Shown: positions 17,879 to 26,628 of the stretch, one piece after another
Numbering within the stretch: position 1 is the first letter of the stretch
Layout: each line of letters opens with the position of its first letter
NCBI RefSeq assembly: GCF_001423945.1
Contig: NZ_LMPU01000001.1
Span: 580,373-644,372 of the forward strand
DNA from: Pedobacter sp. Leaf194
GTDB lineage: Bacteria; Bacteroidota; Bacteroidia; Sphingobacteriales; Sphingobacteriaceae
Direction: 5' to 3'
DNA: 64,000 nucleotides
The notes under the pieces: model-generated
What the model saw: the letters and a program-made list of their open reading frames with translations, nothing else
What the model was told of the DNA's origin: nothing
The model's database searches: none
Program-made: the position numbers and the translations under genes

Positions 17879-18760
17879 TTAACGCATGCTTTGTGTAGGT
17901 AAAGGCACAAAATCTGTTTCGCCGGGTACAGGTTTGTAACTTTGGTTAAGCCATTTGGTTTTGGCTTCCTCAATTAAAGCCCTGTCGGTAGCTACAAAGT
18001 TCCAGTGCATAAAACGTTCTTCAGGGAAAGGTTCGCCGCCAAAAATGTAAATTGTTGAGTTTTCGAGCATTTCGAATTCACACAACTTCGCATCGTTGGC
18101 AATAAGGATGTGTTTTGGCTCGAAAACATTTCCTTCGCTTGCTATGGCGCCTTCTAAAATGTATAAAGCGCTTTCGCCGAAAAGGTGTTCGCCGATGTTA
18201 ACTTTTTGCCTCGCTGTACTTTTAATCTCGATAAAATAAAGCGGACAATAAACCGGAACGGCAGATTTTTTCCCGAAGGCTTCGCCAGCAATTAACTTAA
18301 ACTGTAAGCCGTTTTCTTCCCAATGTGGGATGTCTTTTTCTTCAACATGAAAAAACTCAGGTTCCATCTGTTCTAAAGCTTTCGGCAACGCAACCCAGAT
18401 TTGTAAACCATGAAGCATTTTATCTGTATGCCTTAAATGCTCAGGTGTTCTTTCTGAGTGAACAATTCCACTACCCGAGGTCATCCAGTTTACCTGGCCG
18501 GGTTTAATAACCACATTATTTCCCAAAGAATCTTTGTGTGTAATTTCGCCTTCAAACAAAAAGGTTAAGGTAGACAGGCCGATGTGTGGATGTGGCGGAA
18601 CATCCAGATTTTCGTGGTCGCTCATAGCCGCCGGACCCATATGGTCTATAAAGGAAAAAGGGCCAACCATTCTTTTTTCTCTGAATGGCAGCAATCTGCC
18701 AACCATAAAATTGCCAATGTTAGCCGGGCGTTCATCTATAATCAGTTTAATGTTCGACAT
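17879..18760 (-). CDS. Pirin-family protein
   Basis: A 293-residue bicupin. Iron ligands of the N-terminal cupin are visible: HPH in DVPPHPHIGLST and the His/Glu in SGIVHSERTPEH. The C-terminal cupin spans about residues 160-280 (VPVYCPLYFIEIKS, FGGEPFPEERFMHWNF). Bacterial pirins may act as quercetin dioxygenases or as redox sensors; which applies here is unknown. It is convergent with the sigma-linked gene, with 1 nt between stops, and shares no obvious operon. Confidence 0.93.
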   Translation of the reverse strand: MSNIKLIIDERPANIGNFMVGRLLPFREKRMVGPFSFIDHMGPAAMSDHENLDVPPHPHIGLSTLTFLFEGEITHKDSLGNNVVIKPGQVNWMTSGSGIVHSERTPEHLRHTDKMLHGLQIWVALPKALEQMEPEFFHVEEKDIPHWEENGLQFKLIAGEAFGKKSAVPVYCPLYFIEIKSTARQKVNIGEHLFGESALYILEGAIASEGNVFEPKHILIANDAKLCEFEMLENSTIYIFGGEPFPEERFMHWNFVATDRALIEEAKTKWLNQSYKPVPGETDFVPLPTQSMR

Positions 18761-18870
18761 ATCGTTTTTTGTTTGATGCTGTGAATTTAAGTAAAAAGTT
18801 TAAAACCCGTTATTGCAAAAACTTGAAAGCTTAGTTGCAAGCCTCGCCCGCACACGTTGTTTAAGGCACA

Positions 18871-18901
18871 AAAAAAAGGCATCCCCAGCGGAGATGCCTT
18901 T
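18871..18901 (-). terminator. Terminator of the ArsR-OYE operon
   Basis: AAAGGCATC (18875-18883) and GATGCCTTT (18893-18901) form a 9-bp stem with a 9-nt loop. On the minus strand it ends in seven T. It lies 15 nt past the stop of the OYE gene. Confidence 0.85.
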
Positions 18902-18916
18902 ATAATGTTTAACTAT

Positions 18917-20017
18917 TTAAACCAATTGTGCTAAAGCCTCTTTAGTAAAGCCTTGAAGTTCGTCGGTTCTGTTCGCTTTAATTTTTTCTACCCATTGTGG
19001 GTCAGCCAATAATGGGCGGCCAACGGCAACCAAATCAAAGTCGCCCCTATCCATTCTGCGTACCAACTCATCTAAAGAGCTAGGCTGAGAACTCTGGCCG
19101 GCAAATGCACCAAAGAAATCACCGTCTAACCCAACTGAACCTACAGAAATTGTTGCTTTACCGGTAATTTTCTTAGCCCAGCCAGCAAAGTTTAAGTCCG
19201 AGCCCTCAAATTCCGGTTCCCAAAAACGACGTTGCGAACAGTGAAAAATATCTATTCCGGCATCAACCATCGGTGCTAACCATTGCTCCATTTCGCTTTC
19301 ATTCTTAGCCAGTTTATAATCGTAAGCCGAAGGTTTAAATTGCGACAGTCTGATGATTAGAGCGAAATCTTCGCCAACTCTTTTACGAACTTCTTTTATG
19401 ACTTCGACAGCAAACCGGGTGCGTTCGCCAAGTGTTTTACCACCCCAAATATCTGTGCGGTTATTGGTAGCATCCCAAAAAAACTGATCTATCAGATATT
19501 GGTGCGCTCCATGAATTTCAACTGTATCAAAACCCAGAGCCTTTGCATCTGCAGCAGCCTGACCAAATGCGGCAATCGTATCTGCAATTGCAGCATCCGT
19601 CATGGCCACGCCGTTTTCAAAACCCGGGCTGTTAAAGGTTGATGGGCCTTCGAAAGGTGTGCCCGGCAACCAGCCCGATGGGTGGTTTGCATGTATGCCC
19701 TGGTGCCAGATTTGAGGGCCCATTTGGCCGCCTTCTGCATGCACACCATTGATTACATCTTGCCAGGCTGACAATGCCTTTTCACCATAAAAATGTGGAA
19801 TGTTTGGGTCTGCAGACGATGATGTCCTGTTTATCACAGTACCTTCCGACAAAATTAAGCCAACCTCGGCCGCTGCCCGTTTTGCATAGTAAGTTGCAAC
19901 ATCGGCTGTTGGTATACCATCTGGCGAGAACGAACGCGTCATTGGCGCCATTACGATTCTGTTTTTTGTATTTAATGTTTTCAGATTAAATGGTCTGAAT
20001 AAACTATCTGTGTTCAT
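18917..20017 (-). CDS. NADH:flavin oxidoreductase, Old Yellow Enzyme family
   Basis: A 366-residue TIM-barrel flavoenzyme. VMAPMTRSF near residue 23 contacts FMN. The active-site region GFDTVEIHGAHQYLIDQFF has the conserved HGAH pattern (H-x-A-H), followed by TNNRTDIWGG. ISVGSVGL and VAVGRPLLADPQW bind the FMN phosphate. It reduces activated C=C bonds or nitro groups with NAD(P)H, often in electrophile detoxification. It lies 11 nt behind an ArsR-family regulator gene and shares its promoter and palindromic operator. Confidence 0.93.
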   Translation of the reverse strand: MNTDSLFRPFNLKTLNTKNRIVMAPMTRSFSPDGIPTADVATYYAKRAAAEVGLILSEGTVINRTSSSADPNIPHFYGEKALSAWQDVINGVHAEGGQMGPQIWHQGIHANHPSGWLPGTPFEGPSTFNSPGFENGVAMTDAAIADTIAAFGQAAADAKALGFDTVEIHGAHQYLIDQFFWDATNNRTDIWGGKTLGERTRFAVEVIKEVRKRVGEDFALIIRLSQFKPSAYDYKLAKNESEMEQWLAPMVDAGIDIFHCSQRRFWEPEFEGSDLNFAGWAKKITGKATISVGSVGLDGDFFGAFAGQSSQPSSLDELVRRMDRGDFDLVAVGRPLLADPQWVEKIKANRTDELQGFTKEALAQLV

Positions 20018-20028
20018 ATTGTTAAAAT

Positions 20029-20331
20029 TTATAATTCTGAGTTAATGATTTTGCTTAATTGCGCTATGCCTTCCTGGTTGCGCTTGTAATAAGTCCACTG
20101 GCCAACACGGGTTGCTGAAACCAAATCTGCCCGCTGTAAAATGGCAAGGTATTCGGAAATTGTACTCTGAGATAAGCCGGCTTTAATTTGAATTTGCCCA
20201 ACGCAAACACCAACATTTTCAAAATCGGCGTTTGGTTGCTCAGGAAAATTTAAAGCCGGATCTTTTAACCAATTTAAAATCTGCAAGCGGGTTTTATTTG
20301 ATAAAGCCTTAAATATTTCTACCTGATCCAT
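20029..20331 (-). CDS. ArsR-family transcriptional regulator
   Basis: A 100-residue winged-helix protein starting at the ATG at 20331 (MDQVEIFKALSNKTRLQIL). A longer frame reaches 20367 but runs through the promoter and operator, so it is rejected. The recognition helix is AGLSQSTISEYLAIL and the wing includes RVGQWTYYKRN. Cys residues at GVCVGQ (CV only) do not form the usual metal site, so an electrophile or redox signal is more likely than a metal. It precedes the OYE gene by 11 nt and probably represses both through TATATCGG-N6-CCGATATA. Confidence 0.9.
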   Translation of the reverse strand: MDQVEIFKALSNKTRLQILNWLKDPALNFPEQPNADFENVGVCVGQIQIKAGLSQSTISEYLAILQRADLVSATRVGQWTYYKRNQEGIAQLSKIINSEL

Positions 20332-20335
20332 GATG

Positions 20336-20367
20336 CAAATATATATCGGCTTTTCCCGATATACCAA
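20336..20367 (-). promoter_or_regulatory. ArsR-OYE promoter with embedded palindromic operator
   Basis: On the minus strand TTG (20365-20367) and TATATTTG (20336-20343) are 21 nt apart and match the Bacteroidota -33/-7 consensus. Between them and overlapping the -7 box is a perfect inverted repeat, TATATCGG-N6-CCGATATA (20342-20363). The -7 box ends 4 nt before the ATG, so the mRNA is probably leaderless. Confidence 0.75.
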
Positions 20368-20505
20368 TATTAAATTTAAGATTACAAACCTGTGTGAAAG
20401 TTGCTGATAAACGTTGTTAAAACGTTTTAAATAAATACGCGATGCAAAATTTTGTTAGGATTTAACTTAAACTAATTCTTACATTCGTTTAATCATTCTA
20501 ACCAG

Positions 20506-21084
20506 ATGTTTCACTATAAACCATTAACAGACAACGAACTTTTCGAACTTACGCAGGCTGGAGATAAGTTTGCTTTCGAAGAAATATACGAGCGCTTTAA
20601 TGGTTTGCTGTACATTTATGCCTGCAAACTGGTTACTGATAAGGAAGACGCGAGAGATATTGTGCAGGAAATTTTTGTTTATTTGTGGAGCAATCCGGGT
20701 ATAAAAATCAAAGCTCAGTTATCTGCTTATTTATACACAGCGGTACGTTACAAGGTGTTCGACTGGCTCGATAAAAATAAGTCGAAATCAAACTATTTGC
20801 GCTCACTGGAAAACTTTGCAGAACGTGGCTATTGCATAACTGATCATTATATCCGGGAGAAAGAGTTCGCATCAATAATAGAGAAAGAGGTGAGTTTATT
20901 ACCACCCAAAATGCGGCAAATTTTCGAAATGAGCAGGCAGCAACATCTTTCGCAAAAACAAATTGCAGAAATTCTTCATCTGTCAGATAAGACTGTAAAA
21001 AAGCAAATGAGCAACGCCCTTAAGGTTCTTCGCTTAAAGCTTACCTCTTTTATCTCAATTGCCTTTATTTTGTTTATTCGATAA
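20506..21084 (+). CDS. ECF sigma factor of the polysaccharide utilisation locus
   Basis: A 192-residue sigma-70 protein of the Bacteroidetes expansion type. Region 2 has DKFAFEEIYERFNGLLYIYA and DIVQEIFVYLW; region 4 has LPPKMRQIFEMSRQQHLSQ and a helix-turn-helix ending in KTVKKQMSNALKVLR. A hydrophobic tail (FISIAFILFI) is common in this family. It is expected to be held by FecR, encoded downstream, and to drive the susCD operon when the SusC receptor binds its glycan. Unusually, about 790 nt with two tandem repeats separate it from fecR instead of a short gap. Confidence 0.93.
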   Translation: MFHYKPLTDNELFELTQAGDKFAFEEIYERFNGLLYIYACKLVTDKEDARDIVQEIFVYLWSNPGIKIKAQLSAYLYTAVRYKVFDWLDKNKSKSNYLRSLENFAERGYCITDHYIREKEFASIIEKEVSLLPPKMRQIFEMSRQQHLSQKQIAEILHLSDKTVKKQMSNALKVLRLKLTSFISIAFILFIR

Positions 21085-21155
21085 AAATTCTTTCGTTTTT
21101 TAAACACCGGGAAGCTTTCCTTTAAGTTTTTAATTTGGAATGCTTCAAAGGATTA

Positions 21156-21431
21156 TGGAAATGAAAGGCAGTGCTTTTGGCAGCCATCAGTCCTGCTATC
21201 GCTTATAGTCCTCGCTACGCTGCGGGCTATTCCGCTCTATCAGGTTTATAAACGAAGGGTTTTGCGCATTGCAAACCATTAAAATGGAACACCGTCTTTG
21301 CAAATTAGCCCCGGTTGCAGCGAACACGTAGCAACAGCCATTTCGGCTGTTTTTGCGGAGTAAGCGTAAAACGGGAACCAGCTTTGTTAATTGCAAAAGC
21401 CTTGCGCTCCAAAAAAAATAAGAAACAGCAG
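21156..21431. repeat. Tandem intergenic repeat, copy 1
   Basis: About 276 bp, nearly identical to copy 2 at 21482-21756 apart from a handful of substitutions and 1-nt indels. It contains GCTATCGCTTATAGTCCTCG and the GC-rich GCTGCGGGCTATTCCGC, and a hairpin AACAGCC-ATTTC-GGCTGTT (21333-21351) followed by TTT that resembles a terminator. A 66-codon minus-strand frame (21196-21396) is open but the indels between copies shift it, so it is not treated as a gene. Similar GC-rich blocks are, from memory, dispersed in related genomes. Confidence 0.85.
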
Positions 21432-21481
21432 CTTTTTTATTAAATTTTCAGATTCATTTAATTATCATTTTAAAGATGGTT

Positions 21482-21756
21482 TGGAAATGAAAGGCAGTGC
21501 TTTTGGCAGCCATCAGTCCTGCTATCGCTTATAGTCCTCGCTGCGCTGCGGGCTATTCCGCTCTATCAGGTTTATAAACGAAGGGTTTTGCGCATTGCAA
21601 ACCATTAAAATGGAACACCGTCTTTGCAAATTAGCCTCGGTTGCAGCGAACACGTAGCAACAGCCATTTCGGCTGTTTTGCGGAGTAAAGCGAAAAACGG
21701 GAACCAGCTTTGTTAAACGCAAAAGCCTTGCGCTCCAAAAAAATAAGAAGCAGCAG
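21482..21756. repeat. Tandem intergenic repeat, copy 2
   Basis: Second copy, same orientation, 50 nt after copy 1. Visible differences are A/G in CGCT(A/G)CGCTGC, C/T in AGCC(C/T)CGG, one T fewer after the hairpin, and TT/AC in GTTAA(TT/AC)GC. The hairpin is at 21659-21677. Together the copies fill most of the 789-nt gap between the sigma and fecR genes; the remaining DNA is AT-rich with no clear gene. Confidence 0.85.
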
Positions 21757-21873
21757 TTTAGCACCGACCAGTTAAGCTCGCTTTTTGCGGCAATTGAAAT
21801 TTATTTTTCAATGTTCTACTACCTGGGTGTTTGTTAACCTACTTGTATTTAATTAGCCAAATATATTATAGTG

Positions 21874-23046
21874 ATGAATAACCCAGAAGTTGAAAAACTT
21901 TTAGAAAAATACAGGGATGGACGTTGTACCGCGCAGGAAAAAGCTTTGGTAGAATCGTGGCACCTTGCAGCGCTTTCGGAAAAACAATCTGATTTAAAGC
22001 ACGAAGATATAATTGAAGCCAAAAACCAAATTTGGCAGGCTATTGAAGAACGAACTGAAATAAAACCAGCTTTAAAACGTGTGGCCTGGTTAAAAGTTGC
22101 CGCTGCGGCAGTGGTATTGTTTTTTATCGGTTTCATAATTAATAATCAATTTAAAAAACAGTTTGCCAGCCAAACTTTGGGCAGCAACAATACCGAAGCA
22201 ATAAAACCAGGGAGCAATAAAGCAACTTTAACGTTAGCTGACGGCTCCAAAATATCATTAACGGATGCCAACAACGGTGTTATTGCCAAGCAAGCCGGGA
22301 TAAACATTACCAAAACAAAAAATGGCGAGCTTGTCTATTCTATCGTTTCTACAAATTCGGCTAAAAAGGAAAACTTATTTAATACCATTGAAACGCCCCG
22401 CGGTGGCCAATATCAAATTAATTTGCCTGATGGTACAAAAGTTTGGCTCAACGCAGAATCATCTTTACGTTACCCGGCTGCATTTAACAGCGAAGAAAGA
22501 CGGGTTGAATTAACCGGAGAAGCTTATTTTGAAGTTGCAAAACTGAACGATAAAAAAGGCAGGCGTGTTCCTTTTAAGGTGAACAGCGAGGTTGGAGAAG
22601 GAAGAAAGCAGCAGGTGGAAGTTATTGGAACGCATTTTAACATTAACGCCTATAAAGACGAGCCGAATAATAAAACAACTTTGCTGGAAGGTAAAGTGCG
22701 TACTGTAAACCTTAGCTCATCCACATCGAACATTTTAAAACCTGGGCAGCAATCTGTAATTGCAGCATCCACGCCGGCGGTATTGGTGCGCAATGTAGAT
22801 GCAGAAGATGCAGTAACCTGGAAAGACGGCTTTTTTAGTTTTAACGATGAAAATTTACAAACAATTATGAATAAAATTTCCCGCTGGTATGATGTAGAAA
22901 TATCATATCGCGGTGCAAAAATGGATAAGCTTTTTGGCGGACGAATTTCGAGATTTAACAGTGTCAACGAAGTTTTAGAAACCCTGCAGACAACCGGCGA
23001 TGTTCATTTTAAAATTGAAGGAAGGAGGATTTTAGTTATGCCTTAA
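21874..23046 (+). CDS. FecR-family anti-sigma factor
   Basis: A 390-residue inner-membrane protein. The cytoplasmic N-terminus (about residues 1-70, MNNPEVEKLLEKYRDGRCT) binds the sigma factor. One membrane helix follows (about 73-92, LKVAAAAVVLFFIGFIINN). The periplasmic FecR domain has TPRGGQYQINLPDGTKVWLN and VELTGEAYFEVA, and a C-terminal DUF4974/STN-like region (about 310-390) includes INKISRWYDVEISYRG-type residues. ATG at 21874 is preferred over the GTG just before it. It relays the state of the SusC STN domain to the ECF factor at 20506. Confidence 0.93.
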   Translation: MNNPEVEKLLEKYRDGRCTAQEKALVESWHLAALSEKQSDLKHEDIIEAKNQIWQAIEERTEIKPALKRVAWLKVAAAAVVLFFIGFIINNQFKKQFASQTLGSNNTEAIKPGSNKATLTLADGSKISLTDANNGVIAKQAGINITKTKNGELVYSIVSTNSAKKENLFNTIETPRGGQYQINLPDGTKVWLNAESSLRYPAAFNSEERRVELTGEAYFEVAKLNDKKGRRVPFKVNSEVGEGRKQQVEVIGTHFNINAYKDEPNNKTTLLEGKVRTVNLSSSTSNILKPGQQSVIAASTPAVLVRNVDAEDAVTWKDGFFSFNDENLQTIMNKISRWYDVEISYRGAKMDKLFGGRISRFNSVNEVLETLQTTGDVHFKIEGRRILVMP

Positions 23047-23102
23047 CCTATACTTTCTATTATCGGTTACGACGATTATTTAGGCGGAAGTATAACTAAA
23101 AA

Positions 23103-23126
23103 CCGGAAGCGCGGCAACGCTCCCGG
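23103..23126. other. GC-rich hairpin between fecR and susC
   Basis: CCGGAAGCG / CGCTCCCGG with a 6-nt loop and one mismatch, in the 150-nt gap before susC. No T-run follows, so it is more likely an mRNA processing or stability element than a terminator. Confidence 0.4.
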
Positions 23127-23196
23127 CATAAATTAGGGCTTTTGTTTAATCGTAAAATTGTGAGATACAACTATTCTAAACCTAATAACCAAATAT

Positions 23197-26100
23197 ATGA
23201 ATTTTTATACTGAATGGCTGCCCAACCCTAAGGGCAGGCTATCTAAATTATTGTTGATTATGAAATTGACTTTTGTCTTATTAATCACTACGTTTCTTCA
23301 AATAAGTTACGCTGCGAAAGCTCAAAACGTAACACTTTCAGAAAAAAATACAAGCTTACTAAGTGTTTTCCGAAAACTGAATAAAAGCGTTGGCTACAGC
23401 TTTTTATACAATACCGAACTTTTAAAAGAAGCTAAACTGGTAACTATTGATATAAGAAATACGGATATAAAAGAAGCGCTGAGGCAAATTTTTAACGAGC
23501 AGCCACTCGGCTATACGATAAAAAACAACACCATTATTATACACAAAAAGGCAATAGATGGCTCGCCATTGTTGCTCCGTGCTTATGCAGATGTAAGAGG
23601 TAAAGTTGTAGACGAAACCGGTGCGCCGTTAATTGGTGCAAGTGTTAAAGTTAAGGGCTCTAACCAGGGAACAATTACAGATGTAAACGGTAGTTTTATA
23701 TTAAAAACGGTTGAAGAAAACGCAATTATTGTTGTTTCTTACATCGGGTATGAGAATAAAGAAGTTGCGGCAACATCAGGAAGGGATTTAAATATCCAAC
23801 TGGCGCCGCAAGCCGGCATACTTGCCGATGCTGTTGTTATTGGTTACGGTACGCAAAAGAAGAGCGTGGTTACGGGAGCAATTTCGCAGGTTAAAGGCAC
23901 CGATTTAGAGAATATGCCAGTTGTACGTGTAGAGCAATCGTTGCAAGGCCGTACTTCGGGTTTAACGATTACAACATCGTCTGGTCAGCCAGGTGAAGGC
24001 GCAACCCTGCGTATTCGTGGTACAACTTCAATTAATAACAGCGAGGCTTTGTATATTGTAGACGGTGTGCAGGTTGGTGGTGGTATCGACTACCTTAACC
24101 AGGCCGATATTGAATCTATCGAAGTTTTAAAAGACGCTGCATCTGGCGCAATTTACGGTGCCAGGGCTGCCAACGGTGTAATCATTATTACAACTAAAAA
24201 AGGTAGCAGGAACGGCAGAATGGCTGTTAACTACAATACTTATTTAGGAACACAAGCACCATCAAGAAAATTAGATTTGTTAAATGCTACGCAGTATGCT
24301 ACTATTTATAACGAGGCTGAGTATGCAAAGACACCAGGTTTAGCAACACCAAGATTTTCAAATCCTTCACAGTATGGTGTTGGAACAGATTGGCAGGCTG
24401 CTGTTTTTAATAATGATGCAAGGATTCAAAATCACGAGTTAAGCATTAGCGGTGGTGGTGAAAAATCTACCTATTACAGTTCTTTTGGTTATTTCGATCA
24501 GGAAGGTATTGTTGCAACAAGTAACTCTAAGTATAAACGATTTACAGCACGTTTTAACTCTGAACACCAGTTAACCAAGGCAATAAAATTTGGACAAACT
24601 ATCGGCTATACCCGCACAAACTCGGTAGGCGTTGGTACAAATACCGAATATGGTTCTCCGTTAAACAGGGCAATTAACATCGATCCTATTACGCCAATTG
24701 TAGAAACAGACCCCGCTAAATATGGTGCAGCGCCTTATATTGGCAATCCTGTAGTTAGAAACGAAGCCGGTTTTCCTTATGGAATTTCACAATATGCACA
24801 ATCGGAAATTTTAAATCCTGTTGCGGCTTTACAAGTTGCACAAGGCAACGGGTGGTCGGATAAAGTGGTTGCTAACGCTTTTGTTGAGGCCGAAATTATT
24901 AAAGGTTTAAAAGTAAGGTCGCAAGGCGGTGTAGATTTAGCCTTTTATGGCAGTGAAGGTTTTACGCCAATTTACTACCTAAACTCGATTAACCAAACAA
25001 CAATAACTTCATACAACAGGTCATCAAACCGCGGCCTTTTTTATTCGTTGGAGAATACAATTAGCTATAACAAGCAAATTGCTAAACACAATGTTACCGG
25101 TTTAATTGGTTACTCGTTCCAAAAAAACAGAGGTGAAACCCAGGGCGGAACAAAAGATGGCATTCCGGTAAATAACATTAAAGACGCTTCACTACAATTT
25201 CCGGTATCAAGGGCTAATGATGTTTTTTACGGTGGTGAATATTTAAACACTTTGAACTCGGCTTTCGCACGTTTAACTTACAACTATGATGAGAAATATC
25301 TTTTAACAGGTATTATCCGTAGAGATGGTTCTTCGCGTTTCGGACCGAATAATAAGTTTGGTTATTTCCCTTCGGCTTCGGTTGGTTGGGTGGCCAGTAG
25401 AGAAGACTTCTTTCCTAAAAACGATTACGTAACATTTGTAAAATTCAGAGGTTCTTACGGAGTTGTGGGTAATGATAATATTGGAGATTTCAGGTATTTA
25501 TCCACCGTTAGCGGTGGTAGGAACTTTACTTTAGGTACATCTGCCGGTTTAAATAATGGTGTAAGTCCTGACGCACTTTCAAACCCTGATTTGAAATGGG
25601 AGCAAACTTCATCAACCGATATCGGTGTTGACATGAGCCTCTTTGGCAATTTTACCTTAACAGCAGATTGGTACAAGAAAAAAACCACAGGTATGTTGCT
25701 TCAAATTGCCGTACCGGGTTATGTAGGTAATGCTGGTCCTATCGGCAACATCGCTGATTTATCCAACAGAGGTTTCGAACTGGAACTTGGTTACACAAAA
25801 AGAATTGGCGAATTTTCTTTAAAGGTTAATGCAAATGGGGCATTCGTTAAAAACAACATCGACTTTTTAGGTGATGATAAAGAATACTTAGGCGGCCAAA
25901 CAGTTACACCTCAGGCATTGGAAATTACACGTACCAAAGTTGGGAATGCAATTGGTTCGTTTTACGGCTATAAAAGCGATGGTTTATTCCAAAATCAATC
26001 GCAAATTAATAACTATAAAAGCCAGAGTGGTGCCCTTATTCAACCAAATGCAAAACCTGGTGATATTAAGTTTATCGACCTAAACGGTGATGGTCAGATC

Positions 26101-26616
26101 AATAACGATGACCGCCAGATTATTGGCGACCCAACACCTGATTTTACTTATGGAATGACATTTAACCTTGCTTACAAAGGTTTCGATTTAATCGTTCTTG
26201 GGCAGGGCGTAGCTGGTAATCAGATTTTTAATGCATTAAGAAGATTCGATTTACCAACTGCAAACTATACCACTGCAATCTTAAACAGGTGGACAGGTGA
26301 GGGAACGAGCAATACCATACCAAGGGTAACTTTGGATGATACGAACCAAAACTACAGTCGCGTTTCGAGTATTTTCCTTGAAAGTGGTTCTTATTTCCGA
26401 ATCAAAACTTTGCAGGTAGGTTATTCGCTGCCTAAAAAGTTGGTTGCTAAGGCTGGTTTAGATAAAGTAAGATTTTATGTAATGGCGAATAACCTGGTAA
26501 CATTTACAAAATACACAGGTTACGATCCGGAAATTGGTGGTGGAAGTTATGGTGTTGACCGCGGTTTCTATCCGCAGGCAAGAACCTTCTTTGCCGGTTT
26601 AAATGTTGGTTTTTAA
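23197..26616 (+). CDS. SusC/RagA-type TonB-linked outer-membrane receptor with STN domain
   Basis: A 1139-residue outer-membrane protein. A signal segment (about residues 22-42) ends in SYAAKAQ. Residues ~48-115 form a secretin/TonB N-terminal (STN) domain that talks to FecR. A CarboxypepD-like domain follows (about 127-205, VRGKVVDETGAPLIGASV), then the plug (VVIGYGTQKKSVVTGAIS, LYIVDGVQVGGG) and a 22-strand barrel. It imports oligosaccharides in a TonB-dependent way with the SusD lipoprotein, whose gene begins 12 nt later. The STN domain marks it as a signal transducer that switches on its own locus. Confidence 0.96.
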   Translation: MNFYTEWLPNPKGRLSKLLLIMKLTFVLLITTFLQISYAAKAQNVTLSEKNTSLLSVFRKLNKSVGYSFLYNTELLKEAKLVTIDIRNTDIKEALRQIFNEQPLGYTIKNNTIIIHKKAIDGSPLLLRAYADVRGKVVDETGAPLIGASVKVKGSNQGTITDVNGSFILKTVEENAIIVVSYIGYENKEVAATSGRDLNIQLAPQAGILADAVVIGYGTQKKSVVTGAISQVKGTDLENMPVVRVEQSLQGRTSGLTITTSSGQPGEGATLRIRGTTSINNSEALYIVDGVQVGGGIDYLNQADIESIEVLKDAASGAIYGARAANGVIIITTKKGSRNGRMAVNYNTYLGTQAPSRKLDLLNATQYATIYNEAEYAKTPGLATPRFSNPSQYGVGTDWQAAVFNNDARIQNHELSISGGGEKSTYYSSFGYFDQEGIVATSNSKYKRFTARFNSEHQLTKAIKFGQTIGYTRTNSVGVGTNTEYGSPLNRAINIDPITPIVETDPAKYGAAPYIGNPVVRNEAGFPYGISQYAQSEILNPVAALQVAQGNGWSDKVVANAFVEAEIIKGLKVRSQGGVDLAFYGSEGFTPIYYLNSINQTTITSYNRSSNRGLFYSLENTISYNKQIAKHNVTGLIGYSFQKNRGETQGGTKDGIPVNNIKDASLQFPVSRANDVFYGGEYLNTLNSAFARLTYNYDEKYLLTGIIRRDGSSRFGPNNKFGYFPSASVGWVASREDFFPKNDYVTFVKFRGSYGVVGNDNIGDFRYLSTVSGGRNFTLGTSAGLNNGVSPDALSNPDLKWEQTSSTDIGVDMSLFGNFTLTADWYKKKTTGMLLQIAVPGYVGNAGPIGNIADLSNRGFELELGYTKRIGEFSLKVNANGAFVKNNIDFLGDDKEYLGGQTVTPQALEITRTKVGNAIGSFYGYKSDGLFQNQSQINNYKSQSGALIQPNAKPGDIKFIDLNGDGQINNDDRQIIGDPTPDFTYGMTFNLAYKGFDLIVLGQGVAGNQIFNALRRFDLPTANYTTAILNRWTGEGTSNTIPRVTLDDTNQNYSRVSSIFLESGSYFRIKTLQVGYSLPKKLVAKAGLDKVRFYVMANNLVTFTKYTGYDPEIGGGSYGVDRGFYPQARTFFAGLNVGF

Positions 26617-26628
26617 TTATTGGAAAAG

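Noticed and set aside
20331-20367. N-terminal extension of the ArsR protein
   Set aside because: The extension runs through the -7 box and operator, so it cannot be part of the coding sequence from this promoter.
21196-21396. 66-codon minus-strand frame in repeat copy 1, similar to the frame at 21522-21764
   Set aside because: The frames arise from the non-coding repeat; indels between copies change reading frame outside the shared block, and no start signal or codon bias supports a gene.
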